This document shows, one piece after another, positions 18,204-25,884 of a DNA stretch of 64,000 nucleotides. This DNA comes from an uncultured Massilia sp. Lineage in GTDB: Bacteria > Pseudomonadota > Gammaproteobacteria > Burkholderiales > Burkholderiaceae_D. The translations under genes and the position numbers were made by a program. The stretch's first letter is position 1. Every line of letters begins with the position of its first letter. A model generated the notes under the pieces. That model was not told the origin of the DNA. It worked only from the letters and a program-made list of their open reading frames with translations, and did not search any database. The stretch is taken from NCBI RefSeq assembly GCF_913773735.1, contig NZ_CAJYEB010000022.1:124001-188000 (forward strand), read 5' to 3'.

Positions 18204-19214
18204 CTACGATACCGCCAGCACGATCTTGCCGCGCAGGTGTCCGCGCGCGGCCCGCGCATGGGCGCTGGCGGCATCCGCCAGCGCGAAGGTGCTGTCGATG
18301 GCCACGCGCAGCGTCCCGTCCTCGAGCAGGCGCGCGATCTGCGCGAGCTGGGCGCCGTTCGAGCGCACCTGGGCCGCGGACACCGTGACGCCCAGTTCCC
18401 TGGCCTGCTCGTGGCCGGCGAAGCCCAGCGGATACACGAGGTAGAGGGCGCCGCCTGGCGCGAGCGTCGGCAGGAAGCGGCTCGCGGCGGGGCCGCCGAC
18501 CGTGTCCAGCACGAGGTCCACGCCGCGCACGGCGGCCGGGTCGTCCTGCGTGTAGTCGATGTGCGCGTCGGCGCCGATCGCGCGCAGGAATGCGCCGTGC
18601 CCGCCGGAGGCCACCGCGATCACGCGCGCGCCCTCGCGCTTGGCCAGCTGCACCGCGAGGTGGCCGACGCCGCCGGCGGCGCCGTTGACCAGTACCGTGC
18701 GGCCGGCGAGCGGCAGCGGGCGGTGCGGGTGCGCCTGGAACGGATTGGGCTGCGCGTGGCCGGGGTCGACGAGGAACTGCCAGGCCGTCAGCGCGGCCAT
18801 CGGCGCCGCCGCGGCCGTCACGTGGTCGATGCCGGCCGGCTTGTGCGCGAGGTCGGTCGCGGGCGCGGCGACGTACTCGGCATAGGCGGCGCTGTCACCG
18901 AAGCTGGGGAAGCGCAGCATGCCGAACACCGCGTCGCCGACGGCGAAGTCGCGCACGTCGGCGGCGACGGCCGCGACCACGCCCGAGACGTCGGATCCGG
19001 GGATCGCGGGGAGGGACACGGCCGGGCGCCAGTCCGGCGGCAGCGTGCGGTAGCCGTCGCGCAGGTACCAGTCGGGCGGGTTGACGCCGGCCGCGTGGAC
19101 GCGCACCAGCACCTCGCCCGGCCCGGGCGCCGGCATCGGCGCGTCCTCGTAGCGCAGCACGTCGGGGCCGCCGAACGCGTGCAGGCGCACCGCTTTCATG
19201 GTCTGGGTTGACAT
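18204..19214 (-). CDS. Zinc-free MDR-type NADPH:quinone reductase-like oxidoreductase
   Basis: 336 residues of the medium-chain dehydrogenase/reductase superfamily. The N-terminal GroES-like part contains GPGEVLVRVHAAGVNPPDW and GSDVSGVVAAVG-like sequence; the Rossmann part has TVLVNGAAGGVGHLAVQLAK. Catalytic zinc ligands of classical alcohol dehydrogenases are absent, as in quinone/enone reductases. ATG at 19214 follows a GGAAGGAG ribosome site. It is divergent from a TetR gene with three shared palindromes between them, so it is very likely the TetR target and may handle a reactive carbonyl or quinone. Confidence 0.87.
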   Translation of the reverse strand: MSTQTMKAVRLHAFGGPDVLRYEDAPMPAPGPGEVLVRVHAAGVNPPDWYLRDGYRTLPPDWRPAVSLPAIPGSDVSGVVAAVAADVRDFAVGDAVFGMLRFPSFGDSAAYAEYVAAPATDLAHKPAGIDHVTAAAAPMAALTAWQFLVDPGHAQPNPFQAHPHRPLPLAGRTVLVNGAAGGVGHLAVQLAKREGARVIAVASGGHGAFLRAIGADAHIDYTQDDPAAVRGVDLVLDTVGGPAASRFLPTLAPGGALYLVYPLGFAGHEQARELGVTVSAAQVRSNGAQLAQIARLLEDGTLRVAIDSTFALADAASAHARAARGHLRGKIVLAVS

Positions 19215-19247
19215 GGATGACTCCTTCCTCAAGAATGGACGATTGAA

Positions 19248-19315
19248 CGGAACGGTGCTCCGTATAAACGGAACACTGCTCCGGTTGTGTCTTCAATATA
19301 CGGAGCGACGCTCCG
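19248..19315. promoter_or_regulatory. Triple palindromic operator of the TetR/oxidoreductase pair
   Basis: Three 15-bp sites of the form CGGA-N7-TCCG: CGGAACGGTGCTCCG (19248-19262), CGGAACACTGCTCCG (19269-19283) and CGGAGCGACGCTCCG (19301-19315, a perfect palindrome apart from its centre). Centre spacings are 21 and 32 bp, about two and three helical turns, so all sites face one side of the DNA. They fill the gap between the two divergent starts. Confidence 0.85.
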
Positions 19316-19331
19316 CTTGTCAAGGATGGCC

Positions 19332-19874
19332 ATGCGCGCAGACGCCCGGAAGAACTACGACCATTTGCTGGAGATCGGACGCGACGTCGTCGCGGAGCAG
19401 GGCGCCGACGCGTCGATGCGCGACGTGGCGCGCCGGGCCGGCGTCGGCATCGGTACGCTGTACCGGCATTTCCCGACCCGGGAAGCGTTGCTGGAAGCCC
19501 TGTTGCGGGGCAGTTTCGACCGTGTGACGGCCGGCGCGGCAGAACTGGCGGCGCGGCACGACAGCGGCGCGGCGCTGCTCGCGTGGCTGCGCGACATGGT
19601 CGCGCTGACCCACAGTCACCGCGGGGTGATCGCCGCGATGACGAGCGCCATCGCGGCGCCGGAATCGGCGCTGCACGCCTCGTGCGTGGCGCTGCGCGCC
19701 TCCGGTGCGCAGTTGCTGGCGCGCGCCCAGGCCGACGGCAAGGCGCGCGCCGACATCGACGGCACCGACCTGCTCGCGCTGGTGAGCGCGCTCGCCTGGC
19801 TCAACGACCAGCCGCCGTTCGCCGAGCGCGTCGACAGGCTGCTGGACGTGGTCGCGCGCGCGATCATGGTGTAG
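19332..19874 (+). CDS. TetR-family repressor
   Basis: 180 residues. The N-terminal HTH reads MRDVARRAGVGIGTLYRHFP, the TetR signature, followed by a helical ligand domain of no clear subfamily. Start at 19332 is chosen because AAGGA ends 5 nt upstream; an ATG at 19326 overlaps that site. It is divergent from the oxidoreductase gene and separated by three palindromic sites it probably binds. The inducer is unknown. Confidence 0.92.
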   Translation: MRADARKNYDHLLEIGRDVVAEQGADASMRDVARRAGVGIGTLYRHFPTREALLEALLRGSFDRVTAGAAELAARHDSGAALLAWLRDMVALTHSHRGVIAAMTSAIAAPESALHASCVALRASGAQLLARAQADGKARADIDGTDLLALVSALAWLNDQPPFAERVDRLLDVVARAIMV

Positions 19875-19921
19875 GCCGGCAGGGAGGCCGGCAGGGAGGC
19901 CGGCAGGGAGGCCGGCAGGGC
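19874..19921. repeat. Four tandem copies of a 12-bp unit
   Basis: GGCCGGCAGGGA is repeated four times (the last ends in C), beginning on the last base of the tetR stop codon. The array lies between the convergent stops of tetR and the TonB receptor gene. It looks like replication slippage; read in frame it would add a Gly/Arg/Pro-rich tail only if the stop were lost. Confidence 0.9.
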
Positions 19922-19951
19922 GGGCGGGCCGGCGCGGCCGGCCCGCGGGCG

Positions 19952-22705
19952 TCAGCGGAACGCGTAGTTGACGCTGGCGTAGAAGCGCCGTCCGCGCGGA
20001 TCCGTGTAGGTCGGGTCGTAGCCGGACAGGAAGTAGTAGGCCTGGTTCGAGTACGGCGGGCTGCGGTCGAACAGGTTCTGCACGCCGGCGCGCAGCTTCA
20101 GGCCCGGGTTGAACACGTAGGCGGCCGACAGGTCCCACAGCGAATACGCCTTGACGCGGTTGGCGGCCACCACGCTGCCGTCGTCGATGTTGATGGCGGT
20201 GTTCTGGTCCTCGTAGCCGCTCGACCAGGTGTTCGACAGCGAGGCCGACAGCGGGCCGCGCTCCCAGTCGACGGTCAGCGTATGGCGCCAGCGCTGCACC
20301 ACGCTGTCGGTGACGAAATGGTTCAGGTTGCTGACGTAGGCGTCGCCCGGCGCGTTCTGGATCTTCGAGTCCAGCACGTAGGTGCCGTTCAGGCGTCCGC
20401 CGAAGCGGCCGACCGGGGTGTCGACGCCGCGCACCGTGACCGCCAGGTCCAAGCCCTTGGCGATCTGGGCGCCGCGGTTCTCCTTGCGCAGCTCGACGTA
20501 GTCGATGATGCCGTCCTCGTCGCGGTGCACCAGGTCGCCGTACTTGGCCAGGTTGCCGAGAATGATGTCGTCGCCGATCTCGCTGATCAGGTCCGTCCGC
20601 TTGATGTTCCAGTAGTCGAGCGAGGCGTTGACGTGGCGGCCGGCCGCGAACACCGCGCCCAGCGAGAACTGGCGGCTGCGCTCGGGCTTCAGGTCCGGGT
20701 TGCTGTAGCGGCGCGTGTCCCAGTTGTCGGCGCAGTCGGCGTAGTTGTTGTCGACCGTGGCGCAGTACACCGGGTCCGGCAGGGTGGCCGTGCTGCTGTA
20801 GACGGTCGGGCGATGCAGCTCGGTCATCGACGGCGCGCGGAAGCCGCGGCCCGCGGAGCCGCGCAGCAGCACGCCGTCGGTCGGGCGGTAGCTCAGGCCG
20901 ATCTTCGGGCTGGCGGCGCCGCCGACCTGCTGGTAATGGTCGTAGCGCGCCGACAGCTGGGCTTCCCACTGCCTGGCGAAGGGCAGCAGCACCTCGCCGT
21001 ACACCGCCTTGATATTGCGGCTGTCGTGGGTCGCGCGGCCGCCTTCGGGCGCGGCGTCGTTGTTGATGTTGTCGCTCAGGAGCAGGGCGGACGGGGTGAA
21101 GTCGTTGCGCTCGCGGCGCAGCTCGCCGCCCACCGCCACCGCGAGGTCGCCGCCGGCCATGGGCAGCAGGGCGCGCGAGAGTTTGACGTCGAACGAATCC
21201 ATCGTGCCGCGCGCATGGCGTACGTCGTCGTTCACCTGGATGCTGTCGAGCAGCGCCTTACCTTCCGGGCCGGACGGGCCGAACGGGTTGATGCGGCCGT
21301 CGGCGATCCCCTCCAGCAGCTCGTTGTACAGCACGTAGCCGTGCGTGTCCTTGTCCTTGACGGTGTTGACGCTGTGGTTCAGCGCCGTGTCGTAGTCCCA
21401 GCCGGCCACGGTGCCGGTCAGGCCGGCCACCACGCGCACCCCTTCGCTGGTGAGGGTGCTGGTGCGGCGCCCGGCTTCGCTCAGGCGCATGCGCAGTTCC
21501 AGTTCGCCGGGGATGTCGTCGTCGAGCTGGTCCAGGCCGGTGTTCGCCAGTTGCGGCACCTTGCGGTAGTCGATGTAGCCGGTCACGCGCGCCGAGGAGC
21601 CGACGTAGTTGGTCCTGGCGCGCGCCAGCGCGATTTCCGCATAGGCCTGGTGGCCGCCGCCGAGCTTGAGCACGCCGCGCGAGAGCAGGCTGGCCTTGTC
21701 CGACTTCGGATACAGCTCGGTGTCGTTCATGTAGTTGTAGGTGCAGGCGTCGACGCCGCCGGTGCCGTTCGGCAGGTAGACGTTGTCCGGCGCCGCGCAG
21801 CCGGGAACCGACAGGTTGATCAGGCGGTTGGTGATCGGCTGGCCGTTGATCGTGAAGCCGATGTCCTGCAGGTGGTCGCGCTGCGCCGAGGTCAGGCGGA
21901 TGTTGGCCGGGCCGGTGTAGCCGGACAGCAGGTGGCCGAGGCGCTGCTCGACCTGCAGGCCCTGGATGAACTTGCGCTGCGACGTGCTCAGCGCGTCGGT
22001 GCGCTGGAAGTCGGCCACCGCGAACACGTTGTAGCCGTCGCGTTCCAGGTCGCCCTTGCCGGCCGCGATGCTGGCGGTGCGCTTGCCGGCGCCGCCCTCG
22101 CGGGTCTTGAGGCCGTAGGCGTTCAGCTCCAGGCCCTGGAAGTCCTTGCGCGTGATGAAGTTGATGACGCCGCCGATCGCGTCGGTGCCGTACAGCGCGG
22201 AGGCGCCGTCCAGCAGCACCTCGACGCGCTCGAGCGCGGCGGCCGGGATGTTGTTCAGGTCGACGCCGGTGTCGTCGCCGGGCGAGGCGAAGTTGGCCAT
22301 GCGGCGGCCGTTGAGCAGCACCAGGGTCGACGAGGTGCCGATGCCGCGCAGGTTGGCGCTGTTGAAGCCGCGCTGGTCGCCGCCCACGTTGATGCTGGCG
22401 CCGTCGGTCAGGCCGCCCACGTTGGACGAGATGCGCGTCATCAGTTCGGCGGCGGTGGTCACGCCGGCCTTCTCGATCTCGGCGCGGGTCACGGTCTGCA
22501 CCGGCAGCGCCGTTTCCGCCAGCACGCGGCGGATCGCCGAGCCGGTGATCTCCACCGTCGCCATCTTGTCGCCCGTGCTCGTCGCGCTGTCCTGCGCCGC
22601 TTCCTGGGCCGCCGCCTGGCCCGACAGCGCGCCGGCCGCGATCCATGCACCCCCGAGTATCGCGCCGCGGACGGCGCGCGCTGCCACTGTCATCTTGGTG
22701 TTCAT
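19952..22705 (-). CDS. TonB-dependent outer-membrane receptor
   Basis: 917 residues. A signal peptide (~1-30, ending GQAAAQ) is followed by an extended N-terminus, then a plug domain (~60-170) with LPVQTVTRAEIEKAG, LRGIGTSSTLVLLNGRRM and VEVLLDGASALYGTDAIGGV. The rest is a beta-barrel with RGSAGRGFRAPSMTEL and a C-terminal NLFDRSPP...YAFR ending in Phe-Arg rather than a bare aromatic. This style (iron-independent, TonB receptor with A/S plug) is common for carbohydrate or peptide uptake in this group, but no substrate is evident. Start at 22705 follows GGAGAG. No inner-membrane partner is adjacent. Confidence 0.92.
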   Translation of the reverse strand: MNTKMTVAARAVRGAILGGAWIAAGALSGQAAAQEAAQDSATSTGDKMATVEITGSAIRRVLAETALPVQTVTRAEIEKAGVTTAAELMTRISSNVGGLTDGASINVGGDQRGFNSANLRGIGTSSTLVLLNGRRMANFASPGDDTGVDLNNIPAAALERVEVLLDGASALYGTDAIGGVINFITRKDFQGLELNAYGLKTREGGAGKRTASIAAGKGDLERDGYNVFAVADFQRTDALSTSQRKFIQGLQVEQRLGHLLSGYTGPANIRLTSAQRDHLQDIGFTINGQPITNRLINLSVPGCAAPDNVYLPNGTGGVDACTYNYMNDTELYPKSDKASLLSRGVLKLGGGHQAYAEIALARARTNYVGSSARVTGYIDYRKVPQLANTGLDQLDDDIPGELELRMRLSEAGRRTSTLTSEGVRVVAGLTGTVAGWDYDTALNHSVNTVKDKDTHGYVLYNELLEGIADGRINPFGPSGPEGKALLDSIQVNDDVRHARGTMDSFDVKLSRALLPMAGGDLAVAVGGELRRERNDFTPSALLLSDNINNDAAPEGGRATHDSRNIKAVYGEVLLPFARQWEAQLSARYDHYQQVGGAASPKIGLSYRPTDGVLLRGSAGRGFRAPSMTELHRPTVYSSTATLPDPVYCATVDNNYADCADNWDTRRYSNPDLKPERSRQFSLGAVFAAGRHVNASLDYWNIKRTDLISEIGDDIILGNLAKYGDLVHRDEDGIIDYVELRKENRGAQIAKGLDLAVTVRGVDTPVGRFGGRLNGTYVLDSKIQNAPGDAYVSNLNHFVTDSVVQRWRHTLTVDWERGPLSASLSNTWSSGYEDQNTAINIDDGSVVAANRVKAYSLWDLSAAYVFNPGLKLRAGVQNLFDRSPPYSNQAYYFLSGYDPTYTDPRGRRFYASVNYAFR

Positions 22706-22786
22706 CTGCTCTCCGCGACGGTCCGTGCCGCCGTTCAATCGTTTTGTTGAATGCGTTTATGACGAAACGAAATTCGATTTCCGTTC

Positions 22787-22817
22787 ATGATGTCATCATA
22801 GTGGAAGCGAGGTTCCA
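22787..22817. promoter_or_regulatory. Two palindromes between the TonB receptor and czcI genes
   Basis: ATGATG-T-CATCAT (22787-22799) is perfect. TGGAA-N6-TTCCA (22802-22817) follows after 2 bp. The surrounding 22706-22860 is AT-rich. They may be operators for either divergent gene. A TATACT at 22892-22897 is a possible -10 for czcI, but no good -35 was found. Confidence 0.45.
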
Positions 22818-22906
22818 TATTTGCAATTTTTCCAAAAATGTCGTGACGGCGTTGTATGGATTCGACAAGATGGGGCGCGCCGGCCGCATGCTATACTCGG
22901 CCCACC

Positions 22907-23281
22907 ATGGTCCGCCGCCTCGCCCACCGCTGCCTGCACGTCCTCATGCTCGTGATGGCCTTCCAGCTCAGCTGGAACGTCGTGACGGCGTACTGCATGC
23001 ACGAATCGGGCCGCGCCGCGAACCACCTCGGGCACCACCGGCATGCCGCCGACGCCGACGAACTGGCGCACGCCGCCGACGCGCCCGATCCCGCCAAGCC
23101 GTCCGCCGTGCACGACGTGCACTGCGTCTCCTGCGCACACATCGCGCTGGCGGCGCCGGACCTCGCCGCGTTGCCGTTCGGCCCGGGCGCCGGGGCCGCC
23201 GCGCCGGCCGGCGCGCCGGCGCTGCCGGCCTCCGTCTTCGCACCGCCTCCCGAACGTCCCCAATGGGCCGGCCGCGCCTGA
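22907..23281 (+). CDS. czcI: CzcI-like periplasmic metal-response protein
   Basis: 124 residues. A hydrophobic N-terminus (LMLVMAFQLSWNVVTAYC) is followed by a conserved YCMHESG, a histidine-rich NHLGHHRHAADADE and VHDVHCVSCAH. This layout matches CzcI-type proteins that precede czcCBA in Cupriavidus and relatives; CzcI is thought to modulate expression of the efflux operon. The C-terminal Ala/Pro-rich tail is unstructured. Start at 22907 is chosen because the hydrophobic segment follows directly. It leads the czcCBA genes after 111 bp. Confidence 0.75.
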   Translation: MVRRLAHRCLHVLMLVMAFQLSWNVVTAYCMHESGRAANHLGHHRHAADADELAHAADAPDPAKPSAVHDVHCVSCAHIALAAPDLAALPFGPGAGAAAPAGAPALPASVFAPPPERPQWAGRA

Positions 23282-23392
23282 TCCGCGGCTGACCCGGTCC
23301 CTGCGACCCCGCTTCACCGATATCGCACGGCGCGCTCGCGCGCGCCCTGGGCTGCCGCCGGCTATGTCATCCCTATCGTCACCGGAGTCATC

Positions 23393-24679
23393 ATGCAATC
23401 CATGCACCTCGTGCTGGGGGCGGCGCTGCTGTCGTGGCAGGCCGCCGTCCCCGCTGCCCATGCGATGGGGCAGCAATCCGTATCGACCTCCCCGCCGGCG
23501 CTGACGCTCGAGCGGGCCGTCGCCATGGCCATGGCGGCCAACCCGTCGCTGCGCGCGGCGACACGCGCGGTCGGCATCGCCGACGGCGCCGTGCTGCAGG
23601 CCGGCGCGCGCCCCAATCCCGAACTGTCGGTGTCCACCGAAGGCACCGAGCGCCGGACCCGTACCGAGACGGCCCAGCTCAGCCAGGTGCTGGAGCTGGG
23701 CGGCAAGCGCGCGGCCCGTGTCGCCGTCGCGCGGCAGGAGCGCGGCGCCGCGCTGGCCCAGGTCGCCGTGCGCCGCGCCGAACTGCGCGCCGACGTCGTC
23801 GCGGCCTACCTCGACGCGCTCACCGCGCAGGAACGCCAGGCGCTGGCGCTCGCCGCGGTCGACCTGGCGCACCGCGCGACGCTGGTCACCGGCCGGCGCG
23901 TGGCCGCCGGCAAGCTGTCGCCGGTCGAGGAAACCCGGTCGGCGGTCGCCGAAGCGGGCGCCCGCCTCGACCTCGAGCAGGCCCGCGCCGACCTGGCCCT
24001 GTCCCGGCGCCGCCTGGCGGCGCTGTGGGGCGCGACCGCACCCTTCACGCAGGCACTGGACGAACCGGATGCGGCGCTGCTGCGGCTGCCGCCCTGGGAC
24101 GACCTGCAGGCGCGGCTGGAGGACGCGCCGCAGCTGCGCGCGGCGCACGCGGCGCTGGACGGGCACGCGGCCCGGGCGCAGCTGGAACGCACGCGCCGCG
24201 TCCCGGACGTGACGCTGAGCGTGGGCGCCCAGCGCGAGCGCGACGCGGGACGCAGCCAGGGCGTGCTCGGCGTCGCCGTGCCGCTGCCGCTGTTCGACCG
24301 CAACCAGGGCAACCTGCTGGCGGCGCTGCGCCGCACCGACCAGGCGCGCGACGAGCTCGAGGCCGAGCGCCTGCGCCTGCGCGCGGCGCTGGCCGACGCC
24401 TACGAGCGCGCGCAGCTCGCCGCCGCCCAGCAGGACGCGCTGCGCGAGCGCATCGTGCCCGCGGCCCAGGGTGCCTACGACGCGGCCGTCACCGGCTTCG
24501 AGCTCGGCAAGTTCGCGTTCACCGACGTGCTCGACGCCCAGCGCACGCTGTTCCAGGCCCGCACCCAGGCGCTGCGCGCGCTGGCCGACCGCTACCGCGC
24601 GCTCGCCGAGCTGCAGCGCCTCGTTCCCACCCGCCCCGCCGACGCGGATGCCGACTACCATGAAGGAGCGCTCCGATGA
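23393..24679 (+). CDS. czcC: Outer-membrane efflux protein of the Czc type
   Basis: 428 residues of the OEP/TolC family. It has a signal peptide (~1-24), two long helical hairpins rich in Ala, Arg, Glu and Gln, and the repeats LTLERAVAMAMAANPSLRAA and FELGKFAFTDVLDAQRTLFQ. It forms the outer-membrane channel of a tripartite metal pump. The ATG at 23393 follows CGGAG. The stop overlaps the start of czcB in an ATGA, so translation is coupled. Confidence 0.9.
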   Translation: MQSMHLVLGAALLSWQAAVPAAHAMGQQSVSTSPPALTLERAVAMAMAANPSLRAATRAVGIADGAVLQAGARPNPELSVSTEGTERRTRTETAQLSQVLELGGKRAARVAVARQERGAALAQVAVRRAELRADVVAAYLDALTAQERQALALAAVDLAHRATLVTGRRVAAGKLSPVEETRSAVAEAGARLDLEQARADLALSRRRLAALWGATAPFTQALDEPDAALLRLPPWDDLQARLEDAPQLRAAHAALDGHAARAQLERTRRVPDVTLSVGAQRERDAGRSQGVLGVAVPLPLFDRNQGNLLAALRRTDQARDELEAERLRLRAALADAYERAQLAAAQQDALRERIVPAAQGAYDAAVTGFELGKFAFTDVLDAQRTLFQARTQALRALADRYRALAELQRLVPTRPADADADYHEGALR

Positions 24680-25884
24680 CCGCCCCGCAGCAGGCAAGAC
24701 CCTGGAAAGCCGTCGCGGCGATCGTCGCCGTGGGCGTGGTGCTGGCCGCCGCCATCCTGTCATGGAAGACCGGGCCCGCGGCCTCCGGCGGGGCCGGGCA
24801 CGCGGATGCGCCCGCGGCAAGCGCGCCGTCCGGTGCGCCCGCAGCCGACGAGGTGGTGCGCCTCGACGCGGCGCAGATCGCGCGCGCCGGCATCGCGTTC
24901 GCGGTGGCGGGACCGGCGACCATCGCCACCAGCGTGCGCCTGCCGGGCGAGGTGCGCTTCGACGACGACCGCACGGCGCACGTGGTGCCGCGCCTGCCGG
25001 GCGTGGCCGAGGCGGTGCCGGCGCGGCTGGGCCAGTCGGTGCGCAAGGGGCAGGTGCTGGCCGTCATCTCCAGCCCGCAACTGGCCGAGATGCGCAGCAC
25101 CCTGGACGCGGCGCGCACGCGGCTGGCGCTGGCGCGCACGCTGTACGAGCGCGAGAAGACGCTGTGGCAGGACCGGATCTCGGCCGAGCAGGATTATTTG
25201 CAGGCGCACCAGGCGTGGCAGGAAGCGGAGATCGCCGTGCGCAATGCCGAGTCCAAGCTGACCGCGCTGGGCGTGGCGCAGGGGGCGGAGCCGGCCGGCG
25301 CCCTCAACCGCTACGCGCTGCGCGCGCCCTTCGACGGCATGATCGTCGAGAAGCACATCAGCCTGGGCGAGGCGGTCAAGGAAGACGCCAACGTGTTCCT
25401 GCTGTCGGACCTGGCGCGGGTCTGGGTCGACGTGATCGTCACGCCGCGCGACCTGGACGCCGTGCGCGTGGGCGCCGATGCGCGGGTGACGGCGGCGGCG
25501 ACCGGGGCGAGCGCCACCGGGCGGGTCGCCTACGTCGGCGCGCTGGTGGGCGAGCAGACCCGCTCGGCCAGCGCGCGCGTCGAGCTGCCCAACCCGGGAC
25601 TGGCCTGGCGCCCGGGACTGTTCGTCGACGTCGAGCTGGCGCAGGCGCCGCGCCAAGTGGTGGTGGCCGTACCCGCGGCCGCGCTGCAGACGGTCGAGGA
25701 CCGGACGGTCGTGTTCGTGCGCGGCGCGCAGGGCTTGCGCGCGCGCCAGGTGACCGTCGGCGCCGCCGACGGCAGGTTCGCCGAGATCCGCGCCGGCCTG
25801 CGCGCCGGCGAGACCGTCGCCGCCGCCGGCAGCTTCGTCCTGAAGGCGGAACAGGGCAAGGACGGTGCCGACCATGGCCATTGA
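24676..25884 (+). CDS. czcB: Membrane-fusion protein of the Czc type
   Basis: 402 residues. One N-terminal membrane anchor (~12-32) is followed by a barrel-sandwich/lipoyl hybrid domain (HVVPRLPGVAEAVPARLGQSV, LRAPFDGMIVEKHISLGE), a helical hairpin (~125-190) and C-terminal beta-barrel domains. It links the inner-membrane pump to CzcC. A histidine-bearing tail (KDGADHGH) ends the protein, consistent with metal handling. It overlaps czcC by 4 bp and czcA by 11 bp under the chosen czcA start. Confidence 0.92.
   Translation: MTAPQQARPWKAVAAIVAVGVVLAAAILSWKTGPAASGGAGHADAPAASAPSGAPAADEVVRLDAAQIARAGIAFAVAGPATIATSVRLPGEVRFDDDRTAHVVPRLPGVAEAVPARLGQSVRKGQVLAVISSPQLAEMRSTLDAARTRLALARTLYEREKTLWQDRISAEQDYLQAHQAWQEAEIAVRNAESKLTALGVAQGAEPAGALNRYALRAPFDGMIVEKHISLGEAVKEDANVFLLSDLARVWVDVIVTPRDLDAVRVGADARVTAAATGASATGRVAYVGALVGEQTRSASARVELPNPGLAWRPGLFVDVELAQAPRQVVVAVPAAALQTVEDRTVVFVRGAQGLRARQVTVGAADGRFAEIRAGLRAGETVAAAGSFVLKAEQGKDGADHGH

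Noticed and set aside
19583..22750. A 1055-residue plus-strand frame opposite the TonB receptor
   Set aside because: No domain character, low-complexity composition, and it covers an unmistakable receptor gene on the other strand.
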